Assembly (NCBI GenBank): GCA_946902875.1 | Contig: OX336345.1 | Span: 4,991,395-5,055,394 of the forward strand | Length of the DNA stretch: 64,000 nt | Source of the DNA: Nematopogon swammerdamellus | Lineage: Eukaryota > Arthropoda > Insecta > Lepidoptera > Adelidae | Reading direction: 5' to 3' | Part shown: piece by piece, positions 54,831 to 64,000 of the stretch | Position numbering within the stretch: position 1 is the stretch's first letter | How the letters are laid out: every line of letters starts with the position of its first letter | Notes under the pieces: generated by a model | Seen by the model: the letters and a program-made list of their open reading frames with translations, nothing else | Databases searched by the model: none | Told to the model about the DNA's origin: nothing | Program-made: the position numbers and the translations under genes

Positions 54831-54833
54831 TAG

Positions 54834-55050
54834 GTGGTAGACTCAAATTGTAGCCGATTAACTGGTTCATTTGGTACCACCGTAATGGATGTAAGATGGC
54901 CGCATAGCAGCCTCGGTTGCAGTCCAGTATAGTCAGCAATCCAGGGAAGTCTTCGATATGGCACCTACCTTCTCGGAGGTGATATTGGCTGATCGGAGCA
55001 TGTGCTTTGGCCCCTCCGACTCAGCCACACATACCGGATTAAATAAAAAA
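54834..55050 (+). repeat. SINE family D body and tail
   Basis: 'ggtggtagactcaaattgta', 'gatggccgcatagcagcctc', 'ccagtatagtcagcaatcca', 'cggaggtgatattggctgat' and 'accggattaaat' with A7. The tRNA head is absent. Confidence 0.8.
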
Positions 55051-55094
55051 ACACCTATCTCCTGTTTGCAGCAAATGGGCCCTTCATTCATACC

Positions 55095-55425
55095 GACTTA
55101 ATATTGCAACAAGGTGAAGGAAATTTTACTTTGGATTGCTGGCTTAGAGGAGAACACAGGCGAGTCTGCTATGCATCCTTCGTCCAGAACTATGATCGCA
55201 ACCCAATGGGATACAATTTGAATCTACCACAGAGTAAGATCCAAGAGAAGATGAGCAAGAGCCAAGGCATTGCAAGAGACAGTCATACACTGGTTCTGAA
55301 CTTCGAAATTTCAGGTTTTGCCAATGAGAAAGATTCACTGCTGCACATCGTACGGCAGGATTCGAATCACGAACTTTGACATCAAAAGTTCGACGCCAAT
55401 ACCACTACGATCACTCATTGCTTTT
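55095..55425 (-). repeat. SINE family D-like, tRNA-headed, opposite orientation
   Basis: Minus strand: 'gtagtggtattggcgtcgaa' head, B box gattcgaatcc (about 55358-55368), body 'gtagattcaaattgtatccc' and tail 'ctctaagccagcaatccaaa'. Diverged from 24.0 kb. It faces the copy at 54.83 kb tail to tail. Confidence 0.7.
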
Positions 55426-55429
55426 CCAT

Positions 55430-56240
55430 GTGCCACGACGCCTCTTAAACACTAATAAGTTTTCTCACTATTCCACAAATTTCTAACTCATAGAATGTCT
55501 TTGTCGGTAACTAAATCTGAAGCGACGACATACACTCAGGGCAAGTGAAAAAGTTTTAAGAGATTTCTAACTTGAGATAAACTCCCGTGAGTGTACTATG
55601 TTATCCCGAATGACCGAGCGAAATCCCTCTTAGATTGAATTTGTGGCTACTTCGAAAGTAGTGTGTCAAAAAACTTATAATTTTGCTTACTCCACCGCGA
55701 TTGAATTTCCCCGTTATTTATTGTTGGCGATAAAATATTATTAATCTCGTGGGGATCGCAGTTGGATTTCGTTCTACCCGCAACTCGCAACTTGGAAAAT
55801 AACCCCCATATTATTATAGAGGCGCGAAAAGTGTGGACGAGCTGTGTACTCACGTTTGCAATATTGTTTGCATGAGTGCAATAATATCTGTTGAAACATC
55901 TTCAAATGTATACTATTTAGAATATACTTAATTAAGTTGATACACTGAGGTTAAAATCTATTAATAAAGTAATGTGACAGGTATCGTATGGTGAAACTGT
56001 CGAAGAACGTTCCTTCTGACACTAAGTAGAAATTTTATTGCAGAAGTTATTTGGCCAATGTATTGTAGAATGTGATTTCTCTCAGTCAACACTTTAACAA
56101 TACAATAAAAATCTGCATGATTATAGTACAGGCCTGTGTGAGCTGAATTGCACTTTATTGCGTCGCGTCGCGTCGTAGCAAGAGTAGCTATTGATTTATG
56201 TGTCTTTGTAGAGTGATCCTTTTGAATGTTAGTAATATTT
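55430..56240. other. no recognised feature
   Basis: Nothing supported apart from a tandem 'gcgtcgcgtc' at 56161-56175. Confidence 0.4.
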
Positions 56241-56244
56241 TATC

Positions 56245-56460
56245 TTCAATTCTCACGCTCAACTCTTTTACTATTACCTACTTACATTCCACTATACTAA
56301 TCGAATCTCAAACATCCAAAGTCAACCTTTGGATAGACCTGTGTAAGAAATATCTATAAGAGATAAGTCCGCCTTTGCACCTTATGTAAATTTTCTAATG
56401 CACTTGTTACTGTTGAATGTTTCTTGGAGCAATAAAGCATTTTCTACCTATCTATCTATG
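56245..56460 (+). repeat. family K LINE 3' end
   Basis: 'caattctcacgctcaact', 'tacttacattccactatact', 'gagataagtccgcctttgca' and 'gagcaataaagcattttcta' with a CTAT tandem tail. Near-identical layout to 63.65 kb. Confidence 0.8.
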
Positions 56461-56804
56461 TACTATGAATTCTGTGGTACAGGTTCTCTTCAGGTGTTTT
56501 CGTTAACCGTAGTCATAGGTATATAAATTTTTCGAATAAAATAATATAATACATGCACACCTGGGTGCGTCGCACGCACCTTACACCGTTCCCACGAGTG
56601 AGCAAGGACTAAACGACTAGAGTACCCTTCACAAATTGTGCTTTGGATTGCCTCATCCATACTGCGATGTCTCCATCTTATCAGCATTGAGTAGTAATCA
56701 GCTGTAGAAGTTTTTCTGCGTAAGAGGGATTATATTTTCGATAACTTGGGGAGCATGGCTATAAATATGAGGAAAGGGAGTGTACCCATATATACAATAC
56801 ACCA

Positions 56805-58362
56805 CCATTTAGTTACCCATAGGATCTTCTGTACATAGTCTTAGCATCGGTATTTCAACTTCGCCTAGTGTCGGAAGGAACGCTATGTGACGGATTCCCC
56901 ATACGATATTCTGTGACATAATACTATTTTTAGCTCTAAGTAGGAATTGCAATACCGGCCGATTAGAAAGTTTTGGAATGATATTTTGGGAAAAACTTAG
57001 TTTCGCAAATTTTGTACCACGCACAATTTGAATAATCGAATGTGTGATTGGTTGACAATATATTTCGATGTTTAGGATTGTTTTGTAACTTTTTTTTGTT
57101 CAAAATGGTGCAATACAATGTTCAGGATTCCGTACAGTTATTTTTTTATGGAAACTGACACGGTTGCCAACATCAACATCACCTACTACATCCGCGATCT
57201 CAGCCCATAACACCTTGGTGAACTAGCTGCCATGTCAGTGCTTCACTTCGGTCGTGTACGTGTACAGTACGGGTACGGAAGACAATAATTGTCAGAAACA
57301 ATAATTTTTTTTTCTACATTTTCTTGTTTTAGCGTAAAAACGGTAATGCAGAAAAGCGTCAAACATGGTGTGAGTGATTATAGTGCAAACTCTAAAGTAA
57401 ATAGATACGGAACCCTCAGTGCGCGAGACCGATTCGCACTTGGCCGGTTTTTCTTCAATATTTTATTATTTAACTCTACTTGATGTATTTCAACCCAACT
57501 ACGACGAGTTAAGTTACATTATATTTTATATTTTTCCTTTTCTACTTTACGACATTTGAAATGAAAGTGGTATTATGACCCAATAAAATTTCCTCAGTTA
57601 AAAGAATCTTATAAAGCATTGTGTACAGCCCCCTCCCTTCTCATAATTTCTTCGATGTCGTTTCGTCCCAGGTTTCGTGTCAAACGGGGATTTGTTTGAG
57701 CAAGATGCTCTTGATCTATACTAGCCTAGAGGGAAAAAATTGAGAAGTAGATTTTATACTAGTATAATATATTTAAAAATATTCCGCAAAATATAGTTGA
57801 TAAGTTGTTAGAGTGGCGCGTCAGTCTCGGCAGCTCGGTGGTGCGATCAATCGACGTAGATCGAGAAAAGGTCGCGAAACGGCTATGTAAATAATTCGCG
57901 TTTTCCGTCCCAGTTCAGTGTAGCCGGTAAGACCAAAGGGAAGCACTGACATTGCAGTTTGTTCACCAAGGTGTTATGTGCTGACATTACGAATGTTGTA
58001 GGTGATGTAGCCAACCGTGTCAGTTTACCTATAAAAAACTGTACGGAACATATTTATTGCACTATTTTGAAAAAAAAGTTACAAAACAATCCTAAATATC
58101 TTAATATATTGTCAACCAATCACACATTCGGTTATTCAAATTGTGCGTGGTACGAAATTTGCGAATCTAAGTTTTTCCCAAAATAACATTCCAAAACTTT
58201 CCTAATAGGCCGTTATTGCAATTCCTACTTAGAGCTAGAAATAGCGTTATGTCACAGATTATCGTATGGGGAATCCGTCACATAGCGTTCCTTCCGACAC
58301 TAGGCGAGTTGAAATACCGATGCTAAGACTATGTACAGAAGTTCCTATGGGCAACTAAATGG
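56805..58362. repeat. 1.56 kb imperfect inverted duplication, arms about 430-450 bp
   Basis: Left arm 56805-57254 and right arm 57931-58362. Outer parts share (in opposite sense) 'ccatttagtt.cccatagga', 'tgtacatagtcttagcatcg', 'gtcggaaggaacgctatgtg' and 'tgattggttgacaatatatt'; inner parts are family B tails, also inverted. The 676 bp spacer holds a family A 3' end (about 57380-57455) and the tRNA-like head of the right family B copy (57833-57880). Confidence 0.88.
57833..58040 (+). repeat. family B SINE with short tRNA-like head
   Basis: 'ctcggcagctcggtggtgcg' head, then a jump to 'cgaaacggctatgtaaata', 'cagttcagtgtagccggtaa' and 'gccaaccgtgtcagttta'. The B-box region is deleted. Its tail forms part of the right arm of the inverted duplication. 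The stretch 'gtgttatgtgctgac' + 'ttacgaatgttgtaggtga' recurs at 58367-58410 right after the arm. Confidence 0.75.
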
Positions 58363-58469
58363 TCGTGTTATGTGCTGACGTTACGAATGTTGTAGGTGAT
58401 GTAGCCAACCAAGCCAAAAGTCCTCAAAAAAAAATTTTACACTATCGAAAAATGATGTCTCTCTATATA

Positions 58470-58640
58470 TATCTAAACGGCTATGTAAATAGTTTGTGTT
58501 TTCCGACCAGTTCAGTGTAGCCGGCACGATCAAAGGGGGAAGCACTGACATGGCACCTAGTTCACCCGGTGTTATGGGCTGACATCACGGACGTTGTAGG
58601 TGATGTAGCCAACCGAGTCAGTTTCCATAAAAAATATATA
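58470..58640 (+). repeat. family B tail
   Basis: 'aaacggctatgtaaatagtt', 'cagttcagtgtagccggcac', 'ttcacccggtgttatgggct', 'gtgatgtagccaaccgagtc' and A6 then (TA)n. Confidence 0.85.
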
Positions 58641-58657
58641 TATATTATGTATCTCTT

Positions 58658-58682
58658 CCCCCCCCCCCCCCCCCACCCCCCT
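58658..58682 (+). repeat. poly(C) tract of 17 C plus a second short run
   Basis: C17, one A, then five to six C. Unusual in this AT-rich DNA and prone to sequencing error. Confidence 0.85.
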
Positions 58683-58684
58683 GT

Positions 58685-59305
58685 CTCTCTAAAAATAAAT
58701 TTAAACCTTTTTTTTTTATTTAATTTATTTTTAGGGCTTTTAACAAAGCAATTCGTCAATATCAGCCCCATGGTACCTTTCCTCTCGATTCCTCAGGGCT
58801 CAGAGTCACTAAGGGATAGAGATTTGAATGATTTGATTAATTTCTAAATACTAACAAAAAGAATAAAAATATTAGAATTTTTTTCTAATATAATTATTAT
58901 TTTAGTTTCTAATAATGCTCCCTCTACGCCAGTTTTATACCGGAATCGCACCCCTTGTTGCGGTTTCTAAAAACGCAATATCGCATGACTCCTGCGAGGG
59001 ACCGGGGTAAGGAAGGGTCCCGCCGAGACCGCGCCGACGACTGCAGCCGGGGTCGCGAGTTTGTCGTCACGCTTCAAGTCTTAATTTATTTTATTGGAAT
59101 TTGATCCAGCTATATATTTTCTGGGGAACTAATAAGGCATGCCGCACGCACTCATATCGTTACTCGTAAAATACAAGAAAAAATATAGGCAAGAAAATGG
59201 CTCCAATGACATAAACATTTCAAATGACCGGACCCTTGGGAACGATCAAGCATGCTTTTCAAGCACGTATTTACTTGATGATTTGTCAAGTTTGTCAGTT
59301 CAAAT
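58685..59305. other. unassigned; GC-rich patch 58985-59065
   Basis: Contains 'cgccgagaccgcgccgacga' in otherwise AT-rich sequence. No gene supported. Confidence 0.35.
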
Positions 59306-59309
59306 TAAA

Positions 59310-59790
59310 TGCTGTTAGGCATTAACCTCGCCTTTTGCTTTAACGGCGTTCAATAAATAATATACTGACACGGTTGGCTACATCACCTACAACATCCGTG
59401 ATGTCAGCCCATAACACCGGATGAACTTGGTGCCACGTCAGTGCTTCCATTCGGTCGTGCCGGCTACACTGAACTGGACGGAAAACACAAACTATTTACA
59501 TATCCGTTTCGACCGAGATTTCATTCAGTGCGGTGGCATCAACCCGGCCGGAATAAACCCTACGACCTATTAAGGTATGAAGGGAAGGAACCGACAGTTT
59601 AACGTGGAATCCGAACCAGCCTGCAACGGTCGAGCGGTCACCCATCCAAGTACTGACCGCGCTCAGAGTTGCTTAACAACAATCGAATGACCGTACCACT
59701 GAGCTACCGACGCTGACAAACTTTAGGCATTAAACTCGCCTTTTGTAGATTACTTTAACGGCGTTCAATAAAGAATATTTTGATTTGATT
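59310..59790. repeat. composite SINE (minus) between two family G segments
   Basis: The SINE is 59365-59716 on the minus strand: 'gtcggtagctcagtggtacg', 5S-like 'gttaagcaactctgagcgcg' + 'gtcagtacttggatgggtga', B box 'ggttcggattcc', and the family B tail. It is the second copy of the tRNA-5S-tRNA arrangement. On both sides lie 'taggcattaa.ctcgcctttt' and 'tttaacggcgttcaataaa' (59316-59362 and 59723-59779), about 50 bp alike with one 9-base gap. Confidence 0.85.
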
Positions 59791-59799
59791 TGATCTGAA

Positions 59800-60012
59800 G
59801 TATAAAAGCTGAAAATATAAAAAGTAAAAAATACCCCATACAAATATCTTAATTTTCAGAAAAGCGCCATCCACCGAATTATTTGTTACCGATATACCGG
59901 CAATACGTGTGGGTGCGACTCTAAAGTAAAATAAGAAATAATAAAAACCGACCATTTATGTGGTAAGGAAACCTCCGTGCGCGAGTCCGACTCGCACTTG
60001 GCCGATTTTTCT
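59800..60012 (+). repeat. family A element, 3' part
   Basis: 'gactctaaagtaaaataaga', 'cctccgtgcgcgagtccgac' and 'tcgcacttggccgattttt'. Confidence 0.75.
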
Positions 60013-60014
60013 AT

Positions 60015-60836
60015 TGTTGTTTTAAGAAACGAACTGAATGTCTGTGCTCGAGGTCGGAGCCTAAGGCGCAGCCAATTTCACCCCCGAGGAGGGGCCAGTC
60101 CGGCTTAAAGGCGGACTAATATCGCTGGGGAAAGGCCAACGATTGCCAACGAAACCAGCGATTTGATGATCCGTGGATTGTTAGGAGTGTAGTTTTTGTA
60201 TGGGAATTCGGCAATCTTTTCGACGATTGCCTCACTATACCAATGTCACGTATAGTGAAGATTCATGCTCAGGCGTGGTCAATTTAAAGTGCAGAATGAC
60301 AAGCACGTTATCCATAATATATTGACCCAATTGACAAACTGTCAATTGGATCAAGTTACGCTTTTAGCAAGCAAGTGTATTTATTGTAATCAAGCATGAC
60401 ATCATTTGTCAAGCTGTAAATTTAATGGACAACCGTGTCGAGATCTTTACTATTTGGCTAAATGATATTTTAATATTTCTGACTAATAATAGAAAAAGTC
60501 ATACGTGTCTAACTAAACTTATTGATTTGTCATGGTAGAGAAATATTTAGATTTTTATATTGATCCCGCAACCCTCTTCATAAATTTCATTTGAACAGAT
60601 AACGCCAATAAAAGAACGTTAATGATTTATTTATTTATTTATTGTAACGAAGTTCCATATCGCACGTTACACTCCAGACACTTGGCGAATGAGAGCTAGG
60701 CCGAAAAAAGTGTAAGACTTCGACCGCCACGACACTTTTGCTGTAGTATGTGTGTTTGTGTGTTTACAGGCGTATGTCTATCTATAGATATATAACTGCA
60801 GTATAGACGTAATTTTTTTTCCGTACGGGATACGGA
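60015..60836. other. no recognised feature
   Basis: Nothing supported in this stretch; a TTTA tandem run lies near 60628-60645. Confidence 0.4.
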
Positions 60837-60837
60837 A

Positions 60838-61167
60838 ACTTAAAAACCGGCCAAGTGCGAGTCAGACTCGCGCACCGAGGTTCCCGAACCACAAAAATTT
60901 GAAAAAAAAACTTAAAAAAAAAACACTTTTCTTGTTGGGAACTCCCCTTAATTTTTTACATTTTCTATTTTTTTATTATTTGTTGTTATATCGGCCATAT
61001 AACACATGTTCTGTGAAAATTTCAACGAGCTACTACGGTTCAAGAGATACAGCCCTCGGACAGACAGACGGACGGACAGACGGACGGACAGACAGACAGA
61101 CAGGCAGACAGACAGACGGCGTAGGCTTAGTAATAGGCTTCCGTACGGGATACGGAAACTTAAAAAG
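60838..61167 (-). repeat. family A element, complete
   Basis: Minus strand: 'tttttaagtttccgtatccc', 'gcctattactaagcctacgc', long TGTC/CCGT tract, 'ggctgtatctcttgaaccgt', 'gaaattttcacagaacatgt', 'cgcgagtctgactcgcactt' and 'ggccggtttttaag'. Confidence 0.88.
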
Positions 61168-61169
61168 CT

Positions 61170-61564
61170 AAAACTAGAAATTTATTTATTTCAAAATAAT
61201 TTAGTCTGTTTACCTACAAGACTTGCCCATCCCAATATCCTGACTACTCATCCCCAACTAGAAAGGCATCCCCACAACCCCGCCCACATGACCGAGCAGT
61301 ACCTACACCGCTTTCGAGTAGTTCCTTTGTCCTGTCACACATAGGTAAAGTTTATTGCTTTCCAAGACATTCAGGAGCTTCTAGAAAGAATGCACCGCGT
61401 TTTAAAGCCCGGAGCGATGTTTATTGGCACTCTGTTCCAGGTGTGTGAAAAATGCACAATCGCTTTGGCAGTTTTCGACTTCAAGCTGAACATGTTGATG
61501 AGTTTGTACCCGACTGTGCGAAGCAAAAAGGAGAGTAATGTTTTTGAAGTATTTTATTCTAGTA
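61170..61564 (+). other. segment between divergent family A copies, 60-codon ORF
   Basis: A frame ending at 61572 contains MHRVLKPGAMFIGTLFQ (from 61390). 'RVLKPG' resembles a short motif of class I methyltransferases, but nothing else supports that, and the downstream part runs into the family A start. I treat it as unrecognised. The segment is flanked by two family A elements whose 5' ends face it. Confidence 0.2.
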
Positions 61565-61565
61565 C

Positions 61566-61877
61566 TTTTTAGGTTTCCGTATCCCGTACGGCAGCCTATT
61601 ACTAAGCCTACGCCGCCGTCTGTCTGTCTGTCCGTCCGTCTGTCCGTCCGTCTGTCTGTCCGTCCGTCTGTCTGTCCGAGGCCTGTATCTCTAGAACCGT
61701 AACAGGTAGCCCGTGGAAATTTTCACAGAATATGTGTTATTATGGCGGATATAACAACAAATAATAAAAAATATAAAAAGTAAAAAATTAAGGGGGTTCC
61801 CATACAAGAAACGTGTTTTTTTTTGTGGTGCGGAAACCACGGTGCGCGAGTCCGACTCGCACTTGGCCGGTTTTTAG
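61566..61877 (+). repeat. family A element, best reference copy (312 bp)
   Basis: 'tttttaggtttccgtatccc', 'cctattactaagcctacgcc', about 15 TGTC/CGTC units, 'gaaattttcacagaatatgt', 'cccatacaagaaacgtgttt', 'gcggaaaccacggtgcgcga', palindromic 'gcgagtccgactcgc' and 'acttggccggtttttag'. TTTTTAG is present at both ends. Confidence 0.92.
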
Positions 61878-61972
61878 TGTTATATTAGTATATCTGCAGT
61901 TTCTGTCTATGTAATGCTAAGAATGAAATATGGTTTACACTACTGTTTAACGGGAAGAATAATGTCATAATT

Positions 61973-62330
61973 TTAGGGTTCCGTACCGTACAGGTATGGA
62001 AGTCTACGCCGTCTGTCCGGGGGCTGTATCTTTTGAACCTTAATAGGTATCCGGTTGAAATGTCCACAAAAAGTGTGTTATTATGTCAGATATCCTAGGA
62101 AACTATAAAAAATAAAAAAAGTTAAAAATCATGGGGTCCCCATACAAGAAACAATTTTTTTTTTCAAATGTTTTGTTTTGTTTTTTTTTTCACTCATGCG
62201 TCAAACTTACTGTGATTATAGTAAACTCTAAAGAAAAACTACAAATAATAAAAACGAATAGCCAATTACGTGGTGGTACGTAACCCACGGTGCGCTCCTG
62301 GGCACAGCCACCACCGTGCCAGTTTCCCTA
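61973..62330 (+). repeat. family A element, diverged long variant
   Basis: 'ttttagggttccgtaccgta', 'tctacgccgtctgtccg', 'ccccatacaagaaac', 'actgtgattatagtaaactc', 'acccacggtgcgctcc'. Short microsatellite and no recognisable 3' end. Confidence 0.8.
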
Positions 62331-62334
62331 TAAT

Positions 62335-62980
62335 AATGATGTCATCATGTAAAAAGACTGTGCAATTTATTATTTAACTAAGAAACGTTCGCAATGGAAA
62401 GTTCTAGTCACTGATACAGATAGAGTACACATATAAAATTATCGCTCGCTCCTCACTCCAATTAAACAGTCACACGGCCTCGAGAACTTGTTTCAGGAGA
62501 AGAAAATTAATTAAATTGCCCAAATTTTCATGTACGCTCGTTGATACTTCCACGGTTAACGAACGAACTTCGCAGTTGAGTTTCAGCTACTTTGTTCTTG
62601 ATAAAGTCGTTGATAACTTAGTAATTACTTTCATTTCACTCTTTCATCTCCTCTTTGAGTAAGCATGAACAAGTTTAAAAGTAACATACTAATGCGCGTA
62701 CGCAGCGTCGTAGACTTGTATGTCTAAATTGTGAAAAAATTAATGGTGAAAATATTGCTCGAAATATTTACTTCTCGGTTCAGCTAAATATTTACAGTAA
62801 TTTTGGTATACGATCAATTAAGGCTGCATACAAGGTAAAAATCCGCTCTTTGAGAGTGATTCCATCACTATTACTCACTTGACATATTCAGTTTTAATAT
62901 ACAATCATAAAACTTCACATGTAATCTGCCCGATCGATAGATTTTGGAAAACACGATTTGATAAACTTCCGTCGATTTAA
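62335..62980. other. no recognised feature
   Basis: Nothing supported in this stretch. Confidence 0.4.
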
Positions 62981-62982
62981 AA

Positions 62983-63030
62983 AAAAACGGTTTAGTGCGA
63001 GGTGAACTCGCGCGCCGAGGTTCCGTTCAT
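62983..63030 (-). repeat. family A 3' end fragment
   Basis: 'ggtttagtgcgaggtgaact' and 'cgcgcgccgaggttccgtt' are the diverged minus-strand A terminus. Confidence 0.5.
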
Positions 63031-63039
63031 TACATCATT

Positions 63040-63250
63040 ATCATTACATACGAGTACGTTTTCGAAAAAGTATATAAATGACAATATTCTAAATAGCTCC
63101 TCTCATAAAACTGTTTTTTATACGAATTCATTTTCTGTTCACGCAGCTAGACTGTGGAATTCACTACCACACTTTATCCACTTTGCAAATCGCTTCCCTT
63201 ATTCAAAAAACACCTAAAACTGTATTATCTCCGTCAATGTGAAGTGAAAA
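63040..63250 (+). pseudogene. LINE ORF C-terminal fragment
   Basis: TNSFSVHAARLWNSLPHFIH matches the end of CR1/Jockey-type LINE polyproteins; the expected F-K-K follows only after a one-base frame change at 'ttcaaaaaac'. No RT. 3' flank is AT-rich. Confidence 0.65.
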
Positions 63251-63394
63251 TCTAAAAAAAAAACAACATTTTGTTTCAAACCTGAATGGACAAGTAGGTA
63301 TAGACGTTTATTTATTTGTGTAGTATGTTCTATGTATTTAGTAAAATATATGTATTAACGCAAGTATTTATTTAACTAGCATGTACTATTAATA

Positions 63395-63610
63395 ATTATT
63401 TTATTCATTTATTTACACACTTTCTTTATATAAATTTTACATATTTACAAACTTAAAATCTAAAATTAATACAAAAAGAAATGGAGTTTCCACCACCGGC
63501 GGCGGCGCGGCGGGGCAAACCCAGGCTACCGATGGTCGGGTCCCAAAGAGAGAAACCTCCGGACGATGCATGCAGTGTCGAGCAGGGCTGCCTTCTGGAT
63601 CTGGCCCTAT
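63395..63610 (-). pseudogene. LINE 3' end (family S), copy 2
   Basis: Minus strand reads KAALLDTACIVRRFLSLGP shortly before a stop, then GC-rich 'cgccgcgccgccgccggtgg' and AT-rich 3' sequence. The short-tailed copy is at 12.3-12.4 kb. It abuts a family K copy tail to head. Confidence 0.6.
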
Positions 63611-63611
63611 T

Positions 63612-63862
63612 AATAATTATTATTATTACTTACATGTATTATTCTTATTAACATTCTATCTTCAATTCTCACGCTCAACTTTTTGCTACTACCTACTTAC
63701 ATTCCACTATATTAATCAAATCTCAAACATCCAAAGGTTGACTGTAAGAAATATCTGTAAGGGATAAGTCCGCCTTTGCACCTTACGTAAATTCTCTAAT
63801 GTACTATTACTGTTATTATTGGAGCAATAAAGTATTTTCTAATCTAATCTAATCTAAATGTA
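63612..63862 (+). repeat. family K LINE 3' end, longest copy
   Basis: 'caattctcacgctcaacttt', 'cctacttacattccactata', 'acatccaaaggttgactgta', 'gggataagtccgcctttgca', 'gagcaataaagtattttcta' and an ATCTA tandem tail. Confidence 0.85.
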
Positions 63863-63864
63863 CT

Positions 63865-64000
63865 TTATCTGAACGCAGCTCTGCCTTTGGCCTTGCCTTT
63901 ACTGAATTACTATTTCCGAGAAAGTAATATTTTACCTGAAAGTACGTGTATATTTTACCTCAGTAACTTACTGTTTCCGAAAATTTATGGCGTTTAAATA
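63865..64000 (-). repeat. satellite-like array L, copy 3, running out of the window
   Basis: On the plus strand 'tatctgaacgcagctctgcc', 'tttggccttgcctttactga', 'tatttccgagaaagtaatat' is the reverse complement of array L. A second, more diverged unit follows to the window end. Confidence 0.7.

Noticed and set aside
55104..55379. 91-codon frame ending RQDSNHEL
   Set aside because: It is antisense to a tRNA-headed SINE.
56161..56175. Telomere-like or special tandem 'gcgtcgcgtc'
   Set aside because: Only two to three units; no TTAGG-type telomere repeat occurs in the window.
61390..61572. Methyltransferase fragment suggested by RVLKPG
   Set aside because: One six-residue match is not enough; no SAM-binding motif I and the ORF runs into a family A element.

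Overview
The window looks like gene-poor, transposon-dense DNA of an insect, most likely a lepidopteran. No prokaryotic operon structure is present, and almost every recognisable protein is a piece of a non-LTR retrotransposon. Several interspersed families are ones I associate with moth and butterfly genomes: 'CTAGCTTTTGCCCGCGGC' repeats, TGTC/CCGT-microsatellite elements ending in 'TTGGCCGGTTTTT', and tRNA/5S-headed SINEs with RTE-like tails. The order-level assignment is from memory of such repeats. No search was run.

Layout. Bases 1-600 hold a GC-rich, 48-51 bp tandem repeat that is open in frame from base 1 to a stop at 559, with AATAAA 26 bases later: possibly the 3' end of a gene running in from the left. 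From 1.2 to 12.9 kb there are SINEs, a short piggyBac-like element (4968-5917) bounded by TTAA, a LINE tail nested in a SINE (about 8.25 kb) and a LINE-associated C-terminal domain (8842-9219). From 12.9 to 16.2 kb there is a rearranged Jockey-like LINE: its endonuclease part is inverted against its RT part, and a 441 bp hAT-type element with an exact 8 bp duplication sits in the RT part. From 17.6 to 21.3 kb and 38 to 40.2 kb I recognise no repeats; these may be unique intergenic or intronic DNA. From 22 to 44 kb there are more SINEs and LINE tails, a 568 bp element with 66 bp inverted ends, a foldback element with tRNA-like arms (27.7-28.0 kb), a 32 bp minisatellite with four-unit higher-order structure (31.1-31.5 kb), a 70 bp satellite-like array (35.8-36.2 kb) and an RTE LINE 3' end (43.5-43.9 kb). 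From 44.3 to 45.5 kb an internally deleted piggyBac-like element sits in the TTAA of another repeat. From 48.3 to 50.5 kb is the longest protein in the window, a 5'-truncated LINE reverse transcriptase broken by a 194 bp tandem duplication. From 50.7 to 64 kb lie a composite tRNA-5S-tRNA SINE, a perfect 61 bp palindrome, a 386 bp MITE, a 1.56 kb inverted duplication and dense copies of the microsatellite-bearing family.

No intact transposase or complete LINE is present, so the nonautonomous elements would depend on partners elsewhere. The main biology here is nested and rearranged mobile DNA. No host protein gene could be named with confidence.
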